Origin: Humimonas sp964465015
GTDB lineage: Bacteria > Gemmatimonadota > Gemmatimonadetes > Palauibacterales > Palauibacteraceae
Assembly (NCBI GenBank): GCA_964465015.1
Contig: CAYXHP010000036.1
Coordinates: forward strand, 1-5,153
Direction: 5' to 3'
Length of the DNA: 5,153 bases
Shown: positions 1 to 5,153 of the stretch, one piece after another
Layout: each line of letters opens with the position of its first letter
Position numbering within the stretch: the stretch's first letter is position 1
The notes under the pieces: generated by a model
What the model was told of the DNA's origin: nothing
The model's input: the letters and a program-made list of their open reading frames with translations, nothing else
Databases searched by the model: none
Program-made: the position numbers and the translations under genes

Positions 1-1
1 C

Positions 2-1549
2 GTCAACATCGCGAGCCTCACGCTGGCGCGGACCACGGCCCGGACCAGGGAAGTGGCGATCCGCAGGGCGCTGGGCGCCAGCCGGGGAAGGCTGGCCCGG
101 CAGTTCTCGGCCGAGAGCCTCCTGCTCGCCGCCCTGGGTGGTGGGCTCGGCCTGTCTCTCAGCGTCGCCGCCATCCGCGCCCTGGGCCCGGTTCTGCCCG
201 AGGCCCTGTACCGCGTCGGCACGGCCCGCCTGGACGGAAGGGTGTTGCTGTTCGCGTGCGGGCTCACGCTGGTGACGCCGCTGGTGTTCGGACTGGCTCC
301 CGCGTTCGGGGCCGCCCGGGGCGACCTGGTCCGCTCGCTTCGGGAAGGCGTCGGCTCCGGCAGCGGCCGCCGCTCGCTGCGGGCGCGCCGGATCCTGGTC
401 GTGGCCCAGGTCGCCATGGCGGTCGTGCTACTCGTGACGGCGGGCCTGATGATCCGGAGCTTCATGGCGGTCCAGGAGGTGGATGTCGGGTTCCGGGCCG
501 ATCGTCTGCTGGTGGTGGAGGCCTCGCCGCCGGCCCTCTCCTATCCCGATCGGAAGGCGGTGGAGTCGTTCTACGACCGGGCCATCACGTCCCTCGCGTC
601 GATTCCCGGCGTGCGCTCGGCCGCCGCCGTCGACCCGCTGCCGCTCAACCACGAGAGCACGAGCATCCAGTACGCTCCGCGGGGAGCCGGCCGGGAGGAG
701 TCGAAACAGTGGCCGGTCGCCCTGGACGTCGAGGCATCGCCCGGCTACCTGGACGCGGCGGGCATCCCGCTCGTGGCCGGGCGTGACCTCCTGCCGGAGG
801 ACGGAGCGGCCGTCCCGCAGCCCGTCGTCGTGAGCCGCGGCATGGCGGAGCGCCGGTGGCCGGGTGAGAGCCCGCTCGGACGGACGCTGCGCCTGGAGGC
901 GGACGGGGGTCCCGTGGAGGCGGTGGTGGTCGGTGTCGCCGGCGACGTGCGGCAGGCGGACCTGACCGGAGACCTTCGACCCGTGATCTACCGACCCTTC
1001 GGCCAGGGCCGGCGCCGCTTCCTGGTCGCCTCGGTCCGCTCCGGACGCCCGGCGGCCCTGACCGACCGGGTCCGGCGCGCGCTGGCGCAGGTGGATCCCG
1101 ATCTTCCGGTGACGATCCGGCCCATGTCCGCGATCGTGCGGGAGAACGATTTCCAATGGAGCGTCGGCTCGGCCGCGCTCGCCGCGTTCGGGGCCGCGGC
1201 CCTGCTGCTCGCGGCGCTGGGGCTGTACGGCGTCATCGCCTTCTCGGTGATCCAGCGGCGCCGGGAGCTGGGGATCCGGGTCGCGCTCGGGGCGACGACC
1301 GGCCGCATTCGCCAGCTGGTCCTGCGAGAGGGCCTGCGTCTGGTGGGCGTGGGCCTGGGTCTCGGCGTCCTGCTCGGCCTGGGCGCGGGGCGCGTGCTCG
1401 CCTCCCAGCTCTACGGGGTCGGAGCGTTCGACCCGGTGACGCTGCTCGCCGTGCTGGTCCTGTTCACGGCCGTCGGCGCCGCGGCGTGCGCCCGCCCCGC
1501 CTCCGCGGCCGCCCGCACCCCGCCACAGGAGATCCTGCGAGACGAGTAG
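2..1549 (+). CDS. ADOP/MacB-type ABC transporter permease, 5' end missing
   Basis: This is the C-terminal 515 residues of an inner-membrane permease. The frame is open to the window edge and already conserved there (VNIASLTLAR), so the true start lies upstream and the GTG at 53 is internal. An FtsX block comes first (T-R-E-x-A-I-R-R-A-L-G-A, then Q...ES), followed by two hydrophobic segments near nt 113-180 and 242-310. A segment near nt 390-450 opens a second MacB-like periplasmic domain (about nt 470-1150). A second FtsX block follows (R-R-E-L-G-I-R-V-A-L-G-A) with helices at about nt 1168-1245, 1335-1395 and 1435-1490. Two tandem FtsX/MacB units in one chain define ADOP proteins, which usually lack a fused ATPase and are linked to efflux or lipoprotein-type export; the substrate is unknown. 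The tail (ARPASAAART, then ending EILRDE) departs from the usual PARRA...P..LR.E form. No ATPase gene is in view. The family call is firm and the substrate open. Confidence 0.9.
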   Translation, partial: VNIASLTLARTTARTREVAIRRALGASRGRLARQFSAESLLLAALGGGLGLSLSVAAIRALGPVLPEALYRVGTARLDGRVLLFACGLTLVTPLVFGLAPAFGAARGDLVRSLREGVGSGSGRRSLRARRILVVAQVAMAVVLLVTAGLMIRSFMAVQEVDVGFRADRLLVVEASPPALSYPDRKAVESFYDRAITSLASIPGVRSAAAVDPLPLNHESTSIQYAPRGAGREESKQWPVALDVEASPGYLDAAGIPLVAGRDLLPEDGAAVPQPVVVSRGMAERRWPGESPLGRTLRLEADGGPVEAVVVGVAGDVRQADLTGDLRPVIYRPFGQGRRRFLVASVRSGRPAALTDRVRRALAQVDPDLPVTIRPMSAIVRENDFQWSVGSAALAAFGAAALLLAALGLYGVIAFSVIQRRRELGIRVALGATTGRIRQLVLREGLRLVGVGLGLGVLLGLGAGRVLASQLYGVGAFDPVTLLAVLVLFTAVGAAACARPASAAARTPPQEILRDE

Positions 1550-1607
1550 GTTTCGATGGGCCATCCGACTCGTCCGGAGGTCGCCATGGCCGGAGGTCGT
1601 CGGGGTG

Positions 1608-1619
1608 ACCGGATCCGGT
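1608..1619. repeat. 12-bp perfect palindrome after the permease gene
   Basis: ACCGGATCCGGT reads the same on both strands. It lies 58 bp past the permease stop. Just upstream the 10-mer CCGGAGGTCG occurs twice (1574-1583 and 1590-1599). The palindrome has no loop and no T-run after it, so it is not a convincing intrinsic terminator. The overlapping TAGAAT (1619-1624) resembles a -10 box but has no clear -35 partner. Its function is unknown. Confidence 0.35.
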
Positions 1620-1684
1620 AGAATCGTCCAATTCCGGACGCTCCATCCCACGAGCGGACAGGCGTGACGCGAAGATCTGTCTCC

Positions 1685-1706
1685 GACATATAACGTAAGA
1701 TATGTC
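1685..1706. promoter_or_regulatory. Operator-like inverted repeat GACATAT-N8-ATATGTC
   Basis: Perfect 7-bp arms flank an 8-nt spacer (AACGTAAG), in an AT-rich island inside otherwise very GC-rich DNA. The size and symmetry suit a dimeric repressor such as a TetR- or PadR-type protein; this is inference, and no such regulator is in the window. A -10-like TATAAC (1689-1694) lies within the left arm and spacer. A weak -35-like GTGACG (1664-1669) is 19 nt upstream. If this is the promoter of the kinase gene at 1887, the leader is about 180 nt. Confidence 0.5.
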
Positions 1707-1708
1707 CG

Positions 1709-1722
1709 TGTAATGGGTTACA
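1709..1722. promoter_or_regulatory. Dyad element TGTAA-TGGG-TTACA
   Basis: Perfect 5-bp arms surround a 4-nt centre, starting 2 nt after the preceding inverted repeat; the two centres are 20 bp apart, close to two helical turns. It includes TGTAAT (1709-1714), another -10-like hexamer. It could be a separate transcription factor site or part of a compound operator. The ATG at 1713 that opens the long frame of the kinase gene lies inside it, which argues against that ATG being a translation start. Confidence 0.4.
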
Positions 1723-1723
1723 G

Positions 1724-1733
1724 TGATGCATCA
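1724..1733. promoter_or_regulatory. 10-bp palindrome TGATGCATCA
   Basis: A perfect uninterrupted palindrome begins 1 nt after the TGTAA-N4-TTACA element and completes a row of three dyads in 49 bp. Alone it would be weak evidence for a binding site; its position next to the other two is what makes it notable. Between it and the kinase start (1734-1886) I see only a modest hairpin, CCTCTC-GTTC-GAGGGG (1819-1834, one G-T pair). Confidence 0.3.
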
Positions 1734-1873
1734 TTCCGGTACGGGCGTTGCCTATGGCGCACTGCGAAAGACAGGGCACCGGAGTGTGAGGGTGCGCTTC
1801 AGGGCGCCCGCTCCAGACCCTCTCGTTCGAGGGGTGGATTCCCGAAGAGCGGGGTCGAGGACCGGACTCGTGT

Positions 1874-1880
1874 GAGGGGA
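1874..1880 (+). promoter_or_regulatory. Ribosome binding site that fixes the kinase start
   Basis: GAGGGGA lies 6 nt upstream of the ATG at 1887, a good Shine-Dalgarno match and distance. The upstream in-frame ATG at 1713 has no such site. It would also add 58 Arg/Ser/Gly-rich residues that resemble translated non-coding DNA rather than a domain. The start at 1887 is therefore preferred. Confidence 0.75.
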
Positions 1881-1886
1881 GTCTCG

Positions 1887-2909
1887 ATGATCGACCTGGG
1901 CAGTTCGGTTGTGCGACCCGAAGGCGTGACCAGGACGCTTCTCCTCAGCGAGACCGTGTTCTTTGCCGCCATCGATCCCGAGGGCCGGGTCCTGATCTGG
2001 AACCGGGGTGCGGAAGCCATTCTGGGTTGGCCGGAATCGGAGGTCGTGGGCCGACCTCTACCGGCGATCCTGCCCGAGCACGCGGCCCTGTTCGCGAGCC
2101 TGAGGGCGCGCGTCCTGTCGGGCGAGGTCATCGAAGGATACCGGATGACCCACCGTCGCAAGGACGGCTCCAAGGTGGACCTCGTACTGTCGCTTCGTCC
2201 GATGGCCAGACGGGAAGGGCGATATCACGCCATCCTGGCGCTCGGATCCCGCCCGGATGAGGCGGGGACCGGTCTGCGGAACGCGCAGCTCGATGCTCTC
2301 GAGCTCGAGATCCTCGAACACCGTCTTCCCACGCACTTCTTGCTCAACTCCCTCCACAACCTGGGCATGGTGGTCCGGAAGGGGGAGCGCGGGACCGCCG
2401 TGAAGCTGGTGGCCGAGCTGGGTGACATGCTGCGTCACATCCTGGCCACCAATCCGGGCGATGAGGTGTCGCTCCGAGACGAGCTGGCGTTCGTGGACCG
2501 TTATGTGAAGATCGAGGGGATTCGTCGAAGCCGTCCGATCACGGCTTACATCCGCGCGGTACCCGATACGCTGGAGATCGCGGTACCCGCGCTCGTGCTT
2601 CAGCCGCTGGTCGAGAATGCGCTCCGGCACGGGCTGGATGTGATGCGGGAAGATCCGTGGCTCCGGGTGGAGGGTCGACGAAGCGGCGGACGCCTCCACA
2701 TTCGGATCGACGACAACGGCCGGGGCTTGCCGGAAGACTGGCATGCCAGGGACCGCAAGGGGCTCGGGCTCAAGATCGTCCAGGCCCGCCTCGCACGCAT
2801 GTACGGTCCGGACCACCATCTCGGGATCTCCGATCGGAGTGGCGGCGGCGTGTCGGTCCTGCTCGATCTGCCCTGTCGGCGGGCGCAGGTGGATCGCTCG
2901 CGTCGATAG
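1887..2909 (+). CDS. Cytosolic PAS-domain LytS-type sensor histidine kinase
   Basis: The 340-residue protein is a signalling kinase expected to autophosphorylate a histidine and pass the phosphate to a response regulator. A PAS sensor domain spans residues 16-125 (F-F-A-A-I-D-P-E-G-R, then W-N-R-G-A-E-A-I-L-G-W). The His_kinase (LytS/YehU-type) domain spans about 138-220, with phospho-acceptor H150 in LPTHFLLNSLHNL. The usual form is PHFLFNSLN, so Thr replaces Pro just before the histidine. The HATPase part has LQPLVENALRHG (N-box, N244), DDNGRGLP (276-282) and GLGLKIVQARL (292-302). No transmembrane segment or signal peptide is visible, so the stimulus is probably cytoplasmic. LytS-type kinases normally pair with a LytTR response regulator encoded beside them. 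None is here: the upstream neighbour is the permease and the downstream gene is convergent. The kinase call is firm; ligand and partner are unknown. Confidence 0.92.
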   Translation: MIDLGSSVVRPEGVTRTLLLSETVFFAAIDPEGRVLIWNRGAEAILGWPESEVVGRPLPAILPEHAALFASLRARVLSGEVIEGYRMTHRRKDGSKVDLVLSLRPMARREGRYHAILALGSRPDEAGTGLRNAQLDALELEILEHRLPTHFLLNSLHNLGMVVRKGERGTAVKLVAELGDMLRHILATNPGDEVSLRDELAFVDRYVKIEGIRRSRPITAYIRAVPDTLEIAVPALVLQPLVENALRHGLDVMREDPWLRVEGRRSGGRLHIRIDDNGRGLPEDWHARDRKGLGLKIVQARLARMYGPDHHLGISDRSGGGVSVLLDLPCRRAQVDRSRR

Positions 2910-2942
2910 CACCGGCGGCGGTCGAGGCTGCCCGGCCGGGAC
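2910..2942. other. 33-bp gap between convergent genes, with a GC palindrome
   Basis: The kinase (plus) and MarR (minus) genes end tail to tail only 33 bp apart. The gap contains CCCGGCCGGG (2931-2940), a perfect palindrome. It has no spacer loop and no T-run on either strand, so it is a poor intrinsic terminator. Rho-dependent termination or overlapping 3' ends are likely alternatives. Confidence 0.4.
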
Positions 2943-3425
2943 TCATCCCACCAGCGGGCTCTCCCCAACCGCGAGCAGGAGCTCCTTGAGCTCCGCGAAG
3001 CGCCGGGCCCCCAGCTCGGCGCTCCATTCCCGCTCGATGCCCCGGAGGATCTCGAGGATCTTCGCGTAGGCCGCGCGCCCCCGGTCGGTGAACCGGACGA
3101 GTCGGGCGCGGCCATCCTCGGGGTCGTCCGAGCGGACGATGTACCCGGCCCCTTCGAGACTCCCGAGCAGCTGGTTCATGGCCTGCCTGCTCACGCCGGC
3201 GCGCTCGGCGAGCGTGGTGGGGTGCGCCCCGTCCGGGCCCGGGTACTGCAGCACCTGCATGTGCGGCAGGCGCAGCTCCTCGAAGCCCGCCGCGTTGAGC
3301 TCGGAGATGAGACGGCGGTGAATGGCCTGGGCCGGGACCCGCAGCAGGGCGCCGATCAGCATGTGCTCGGGGGCCAGGGGTCGAGGGGTGCTCGACGGGG
3401 GGGTTGACACAAAAGTAAACTCCAT
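2943..3425 (-). CDS. MarR-family winged-helix transcriptional regulator
   Basis: The 160-residue protein has the usual MarR length and layout. Dimerisation helices lie at about residues 21-45 and 115-155. A helix-turn-helix spans about 69-95 (TTLAERAGVSRQAMNQLLGSLE), and the wing at 98-114 (SDDPEDGRARLVRFTDRG) carries the family's D-x-R signature (D104, R106). MarR proteins are dimeric repressors or activators that often respond to phenolics, oxidants or other small molecules. The gene diverges from the cupin gene, and two GTAAA-N5-TTTAC sites lie between or on the starts, so autoregulation and control of the cupin are likely. The start is uncertain. ATG at 3425 has no Shine-Dalgarno sequence and sits inside operator 1. 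A GTG at 3410 (residue 6) has GGAG 9 nt upstream and would give 155 residues. Both starts keep the whole fold. No cysteine is present, which argues against OhrR-type thiol sensing. Confidence 0.9.
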   Translation of the reverse strand: MEFTFVSTPPSSTPRPLAPEHMLIGALLRVPAQAIHRRLISELNAAGFEELRLPHMQVLQYPGPDGAHPTTLAERAGVSRQAMNQLLGSLEGAGYIVRSDDPEDGRARLVRFTDRGRAAYAKILEILRGIEREWSAELGARRFAELKELLLAVGESPLVG

Positions 3426-3432
3426 TTACAGT
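3404..3432 (+). promoter_or_regulatory. Sigma70-type promoter of the cupin gene
   Basis: A perfect TTGACA (3404-3409) is followed after exactly 17 nt by TACAGT (3427-3432), which matches TATAAT at four of six positions. Transcription would start near 3439-3440, leaving a leader of about 56 nt before the cupin ATG. Operator 1 fills the spacer and operator 2 covers the predicted start point. The minus-strand promoter for the MarR gene is less clear; TATGTT (complement of 3456-3461) is a weak -10 candidate. Confidence 0.65.
3415..3429. promoter_or_regulatory. Operator 1, GTAAA-N5-TTTAC, probable MarR site
   Basis: Perfect 5-bp inverted arms with a 5-nt spacer (CTCCA) lie between the -35 and -10 boxes of the cupin promoter and over the ATG end of the MarR gene. 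A repressor bound here would block RNA polymerase on the plus strand. The same motif recurs 26 bp downstream, which is why it is read as a real site. Assignment to the neighbouring MarR protein is inference from position. Confidence 0.65.
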
Positions 3433-3440
3433 GTGGATCA

Positions 3441-3455
3441 GTAAATTGCGTTTAC
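3441..3455. promoter_or_regulatory. Operator 2, GTAAA-N5-TTTAC, probable MarR site
   Basis: This is the second copy of the motif, with the same arms and spacer length but a different spacer (TTGCG). Its centre is 26 bp from that of operator 1, about two and a half helical turns, so the two sites would face opposite sides of the helix. It covers the predicted cupin transcription start and lies upstream of the MarR start codon, a position suited to repressing both genes. Confidence 0.65.
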
Positions 3456-3495
3456 AACATAAGGGCCTCGGCCCCCCACGCGAAAGAAGAGTCCC

Positions 3496-3978
3496 ATGAT
3501 CACGCAGCCCCTCGACCTCCAGGTCGATCCCGCCGACGAGACGATCCGCCTCGGCCCCCTGACCGTCCGGTTCCTGATCACGGGGGAGGAGTCCTCCGGC
3601 AGCATCGCCGCCTTCGACCTCCTGGTGCCGGGTGCCCAGCGCCTGGCGGCTCCGGCCCACAGCCACGATCACTACGAGGAGACGGTCTACGGAGTCGAGG
3701 GCGTGCTGACCTGGACGGTGGACGGCAAGCGCTTCGACGTCGGTCCCGGCCAGGCCCTGTGCATCCCGCGCGGCGCCATCCACCGGTTCGACAACCACGG
3801 GAGCGAGGACGTGAAGGCGCTGTGCGTGATCACGCCGGCCGCCATCGGTCCCCAGTACTTCCGTGAGTCCGCCCAGGTCATCAACGAGGCGGCCGGCGGG
3901 CCGCCGGACCGGGCGAAGATGACCGCGATCATGCTCCGCCACGGCCTCACGCCCGTGGCGCCGCCCGTCGGGCCGTAG
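3496..3978 (+). CDS. Single-domain cupin, probable metal-binding protein
   Basis: The 160-residue protein has one cupin (Cupin_2-like) beta-barrel. Motif 1 is at residues 55-69: H55-x-H57-x4-E62-x6-G69, within HSHDHYEETVYGVEG. Motif 2 is a perfect G-x5-P-x-G-x2-H-x3-N at 85-100 (GQALCIPRGAIHRFDN), with H96. Together H55, H57, E62 and H96 form the normal four-residue metal site, so an active dioxygenase, isomerase or ligand-binding cupin is possible; the substrate cannot be read from sequence. There is no signal peptide, so it is cytoplasmic. The ATG follows a purine-rich AGAAGAG (3485-3491) at a short 4-nt spacing. The gene is transcribed alone from the operator-bearing promoter, divergently from the MarR gene, and ends at a strong terminator. 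The pairing suggests an inducible response to a small molecule, perhaps quercetinase-like, but this is only a guess from the fold. Confidence 0.9.
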   Translation: MITQPLDLQVDPADETIRLGPLTVRFLITGEESSGSIAAFDLLVPGAQRLAAPAHSHDHYEETVYGVEGVLTWTVDGKRFDVGPGQALCIPRGAIHRFDNHGSEDVKALCVITPAAIGPQYFRESAQVINEAAGGPPDRAKMTAIMLRHGLTPVAPPVGP

Positions 3979-3994
3979 CCCCGCGTGGCCCCGG

Positions 3995-4028
3995 GGTGGT
4001 GGGGGCGCCGAGCCCCCACCACCTTTCT
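3995..4028 (+). terminator. Strong intrinsic terminator after the cupin gene
   Basis: GGTGGTGGGGGC (3995-4006) pairs perfectly with GCCCCCACCACC (4012-4023): a 12-bp stem with a 5-nt loop (GCCGA), followed by TTTCT. It begins 17 nt after the cupin stop. The opposite strand has no T-run, so it acts on the plus strand only. It separates the cupin transcript from the B3/B4 gene. Confidence 0.88.
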
Positions 4029-4126
4029 CGCTGCCGTCCAGTCATGTGGCGTTGGGCGGTACGGGCGGCGCCGCTCGGCGTCGCTCCGATGGACGACGGG
4101 AGTCCGAAGTCGGCAGGGAGCCGAAC

Positions 4127-4131
4127 AGGAG
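4127..4131 (+). promoter_or_regulatory. Ribosome binding site that fixes the B3/B4 start
   Basis: AGGAG lies 5 nt before the ATG at 4137. The open frame extends back to a GTG at 3996, but that codon is inside the terminator stem of the previous gene and the extra 47 residues look like translated spacer. No convincing promoter was found in 4029-4126; that stretch holds a GCGGCGCCGC palindrome (4065-4074). Confidence 0.75.
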
Positions 4132-4136
4132 CCGTC

Positions 4137-4814
4137 ATGCTCGAGATTTCGGCCGCCTGGAAGGACGAATACCCGGATGCGCTGGTCGGCGTCCTCGCCA
4201 TGCGCGGGGTCAGGAATCCGGACCGGCACCCGGAGCTGGGCCGGAAGAAGGCGGCCCTGGAGGAGGAGCTCCGGGCCCGGTACGCGTCCGAGAATCGCGA
4301 CAGCCTGCGAAGGCACCCGGTGCTCGCCGCGTACGACGCCTACTACCGTCGCTTCGGTAAGACCTACCACGTCCAGCATCAGCTGGAATCGGTCGCGTTC
4401 AAGGGGAAGTCGATCCCCAGCATCGCGGCGCTCGTCGAGGCCATGTTCATGGCCGAGCTCAGGAACCTCCTCCTCACGGCGGGCCACGACTGGAACGCCG
4501 TCGAAAGTCCCCTCCGAATCGAGGTCGCGACGGGGGCGGAGAGCTACCTCCGGATGAACGGGGAAGAACAGGTCCTGAAGGCCGGGGACATGATGATCCG
4601 CGACCGGCTCGGCCCCATCTCCTGCATCCTCTACGGGCCGGACCGAAGGACCAGGATACGGCCCGACACCGAGGACGTCGTGTTCACGGTCTACGCGCCT
4701 CCCGGGATCGCCAGGGAGGACGTCGAGCACCACCTCGAAGACATCCGGGACCACGTCCAGCTGGTGGCGCCCGGCGCGGCCGTGGTCCTGATCGAGGTGT
4801 TCGCAGGCGCCTGA
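4137..4814 (+). CDS. Stand-alone B3/B4 domain protein (PheRS-beta editing-domain relative)
   Basis: The 225-residue protein resembles the solo B3/B4 family (COG3382; Pfam B3_4), which corresponds to the B3/B4 module of the phenylalanyl-tRNA synthetase beta subunit. In PheRS that module hydrolyses mischarged Tyr-tRNA(Phe). Residues 1-80 form a mixed N-terminal part rich in charged residues. The core runs from about 93 to 190: SIPSIAALVEAMFMAELRN (92-110), GHDWNAVESPLRIEVATGAES (116-136), then LRMNGEEQVLKAGDMMIRD (138-156). The last block mirrors the PheRS pattern of L-x-G-x-x-x-x-L, then a hydrophobic-I-x-D end. No synthetase catalytic or anticodon-binding domain is present. A trans-editing role on aminoacyl-tRNA is the natural guess but is not established for this family. 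The gene sits alone between the cupin terminator and a decayed region. Family assignment comes from remembered pattern, not a search. Confidence 0.8.
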   Translation: MLEISAAWKDEYPDALVGVLAMRGVRNPDRHPELGRKKAALEEELRARYASENRDSLRRHPVLAAYDAYYRRFGKTYHVQHQLESVAFKGKSIPSIAALVEAMFMAELRNLLLTAGHDWNAVESPLRIEVATGAESYLRMNGEEQVLKAGDMMIRDRLGPISCILYGPDRRTRIRPDTEDVVFTVYAPPGIAREDVEHHLEDIRDHVQLVAPGAAVVLIEVFAGA

Positions 4815-4832
4815 GCGCGCGCCGTCCGGACT

Positions 4833-4912
4833 CCTGGGCGAGGGCGTGCATCTCGTGGGCGTGGGCCGCGGCGTGCGCCCCCCCTCCGCCGGAGATCCTG
4901 CCAGACGAGTAG
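4833..4912 (+). pseudogene. Remnant of the 3' end of an ADOP permease gene
   Basis: Two blocks match the permease gene at the left of this window. Nt 4833-4866 match 1321-1354 at 29 of 34 positions without gaps (shared peptide core LVGVG). Nt 4865-4912 match 1478-1549: 4865-4880 are identical to 1478-1493, and 4891-4913 match 1528-1550 at 22 of 23, including the stop codon. In the second block's frame the peptide is AAACAPPPPEILPDE-stop against AAACARP...PPQEILRDE-stop. About 124 nt are missing between the blocks, which puts them in different frames, and 24 nt (8 codons) are missing inside the second block. No start codon or ribosome binding site belongs to it. The similarity ends one base after the stop, as expected for a decayed paralogous gene tail. 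Confidence 0.75.
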
Positions 4913-4913
4913 G

Positions 4914-5153
4914 GGGCCGCGGAGGCAGCCCCCCGAGGGCGAACCGTAGGAGGCGGGCCGGGGGTCCTCGACCTCGAGCCGGTGCAACTCGCCGCCAGGT
5001 ACGGGTACGGGCAACTTCCGTCGAGGCGGAATCCACCGAATCCGAGCTCGAGATCGCGGCGATCCAGGCTCTCGGCGTCGCCACTGGCCCTGGGCCGGGA
5101 TCGCGTTCGGCGCTCGCACCGAGTAGGGGACGGAACGGACGGCCGGATCAAGC
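4914..5153. other. 240 bp with no recognisable gene
   Basis: Open frames cross this stretch on both strands, but none has a ribosome binding site, a recognisable motif or a family-like composition. A short tandem repeat, GTACGG twice, occurs around 4999-5010. No hairpin plus T-run or tRNA-like fold was found. It could be further decayed permease-region DNA or the promoter region of a gene beyond the window. Confidence 0.5.

Noticed and set aside
1573..1619. Possible terminator after the permease gene from TCCGG/CCGGA and ACCGGATCCGGT symmetry
   Set aside because: The arms are short or without loop, and no T-run follows on either strand.
1790..1809. GGGTGC...GCGCCC hairpin in the kinase leader, considered as a riboswitch or attenuator
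   Set aside because: It has only six pairs including one G-T, no alternative fold or T-run, and no match to a riboswitch core that I recognise.
1726..1875. 49-codon frame in the kinase leader (MHHSGTGVAYGALRK...), ending in the kinase ribosome binding site
   Set aside because: The stop placement is suggestive of a leader peptide, but there is no Shine-Dalgarno sequence before its ATG, and the product has no recognisable pattern; chance is the simpler explanation.
1713..1886. 58-residue N-terminal extension of the kinase from the ATG at 1713
   Set aside because: It has no ribosome binding site, its ATG lies inside a palindrome, and its composition is like translated spacer; the ATG at 1887 has GAGGGGA at 6 nt.
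3463..3474. GGGCC-TC-GGCCC hairpin in the cupin leader
   Set aside because: The stem is only 4 bp once a minimal loop is allowed; such short GC hairpins are expected by chance in this sequence.
3996..4136. 47-residue N-terminal extension of the B3/B4 protein from the GTG at 3996
   Set aside because: The GTG is within the left arm of the cupin terminator, and a clear AGGAG precedes the ATG at 4137.
3687..5084. 465-residue minus-strand open frame, and similar long antisense frames at 428-1651, 2058-2912 and 2770-3942
   Set aside because: They lie opposite recognised genes, have Arg/Pro/Ala/Gly-rich low-information translations without motifs, and arise because high third-position GC suppresses stop codons on the other strand.
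1..5153. Search for CRISPR arrays, IS ends, tRNA/rRNA genes, toxin-antitoxin or anti-phage modules
   Set aside because: No regularly spaced repeats, transposase motifs, tRNA-like cloverleaf, CCA ends or known defence-protein motifs were found in any frame.

Overview
The window is strongly GC-rich, with G/C-dominated third codon positions and long antisense open frames. It opens inside a two-unit MacB/FtsX-type permease of the ADOP kind ('acidobacterial duplicated orphan permease'). That combination points to a soil or sediment bacterium such as Gemmatimonadota, Acidobacteriota or a related high-GC group. This placement is inference, because no rRNA or other marker gene is present.

Layout from left to right: (1) the 3' part of an ADOP-type ABC permease, plus strand, cut by the window edge; (2) a 337-bp gap with an AT-rich island holding three adjacent dyad-symmetric elements, probably the control region of the next gene; (3) a soluble PAS + LytS-type (HisKA_7TM-less, His_kinase/HATPase) sensor kinase, plus strand, with no response regulator beside it; (4) a convergent MarR-family repressor gene, minus strand; (5) a divergent promoter region with two copies of GTAAA-N5-TTTAC, one inside the -35/-10 spacer and one at the expected transcription start; (6) a small single-domain cupin gene, plus strand, closed by a strong intrinsic terminator; (7) a stand-alone B3/B4 domain protein related to the editing module of the PheRS beta subunit; (8) a gene-poor tail that contains a decayed copy of the 3' end of an ADOP permease gene.

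The clearest working unit is the MarR/cupin pair. The repressor probably binds the two GTAAA-N5-TTTAC sites and controls both itself and the cupin gene. The kinase and the B3/B4 protein look like independently transcribed single genes. I see no defence system, CRISPR array, tRNA, rRNA, insertion sequence or new multi-gene system. The observations most worth following up are the permease-tail remnant at 4833-4912, the three-palindrome cluster at 1685-1733 and the paired operators at 3415-3455.
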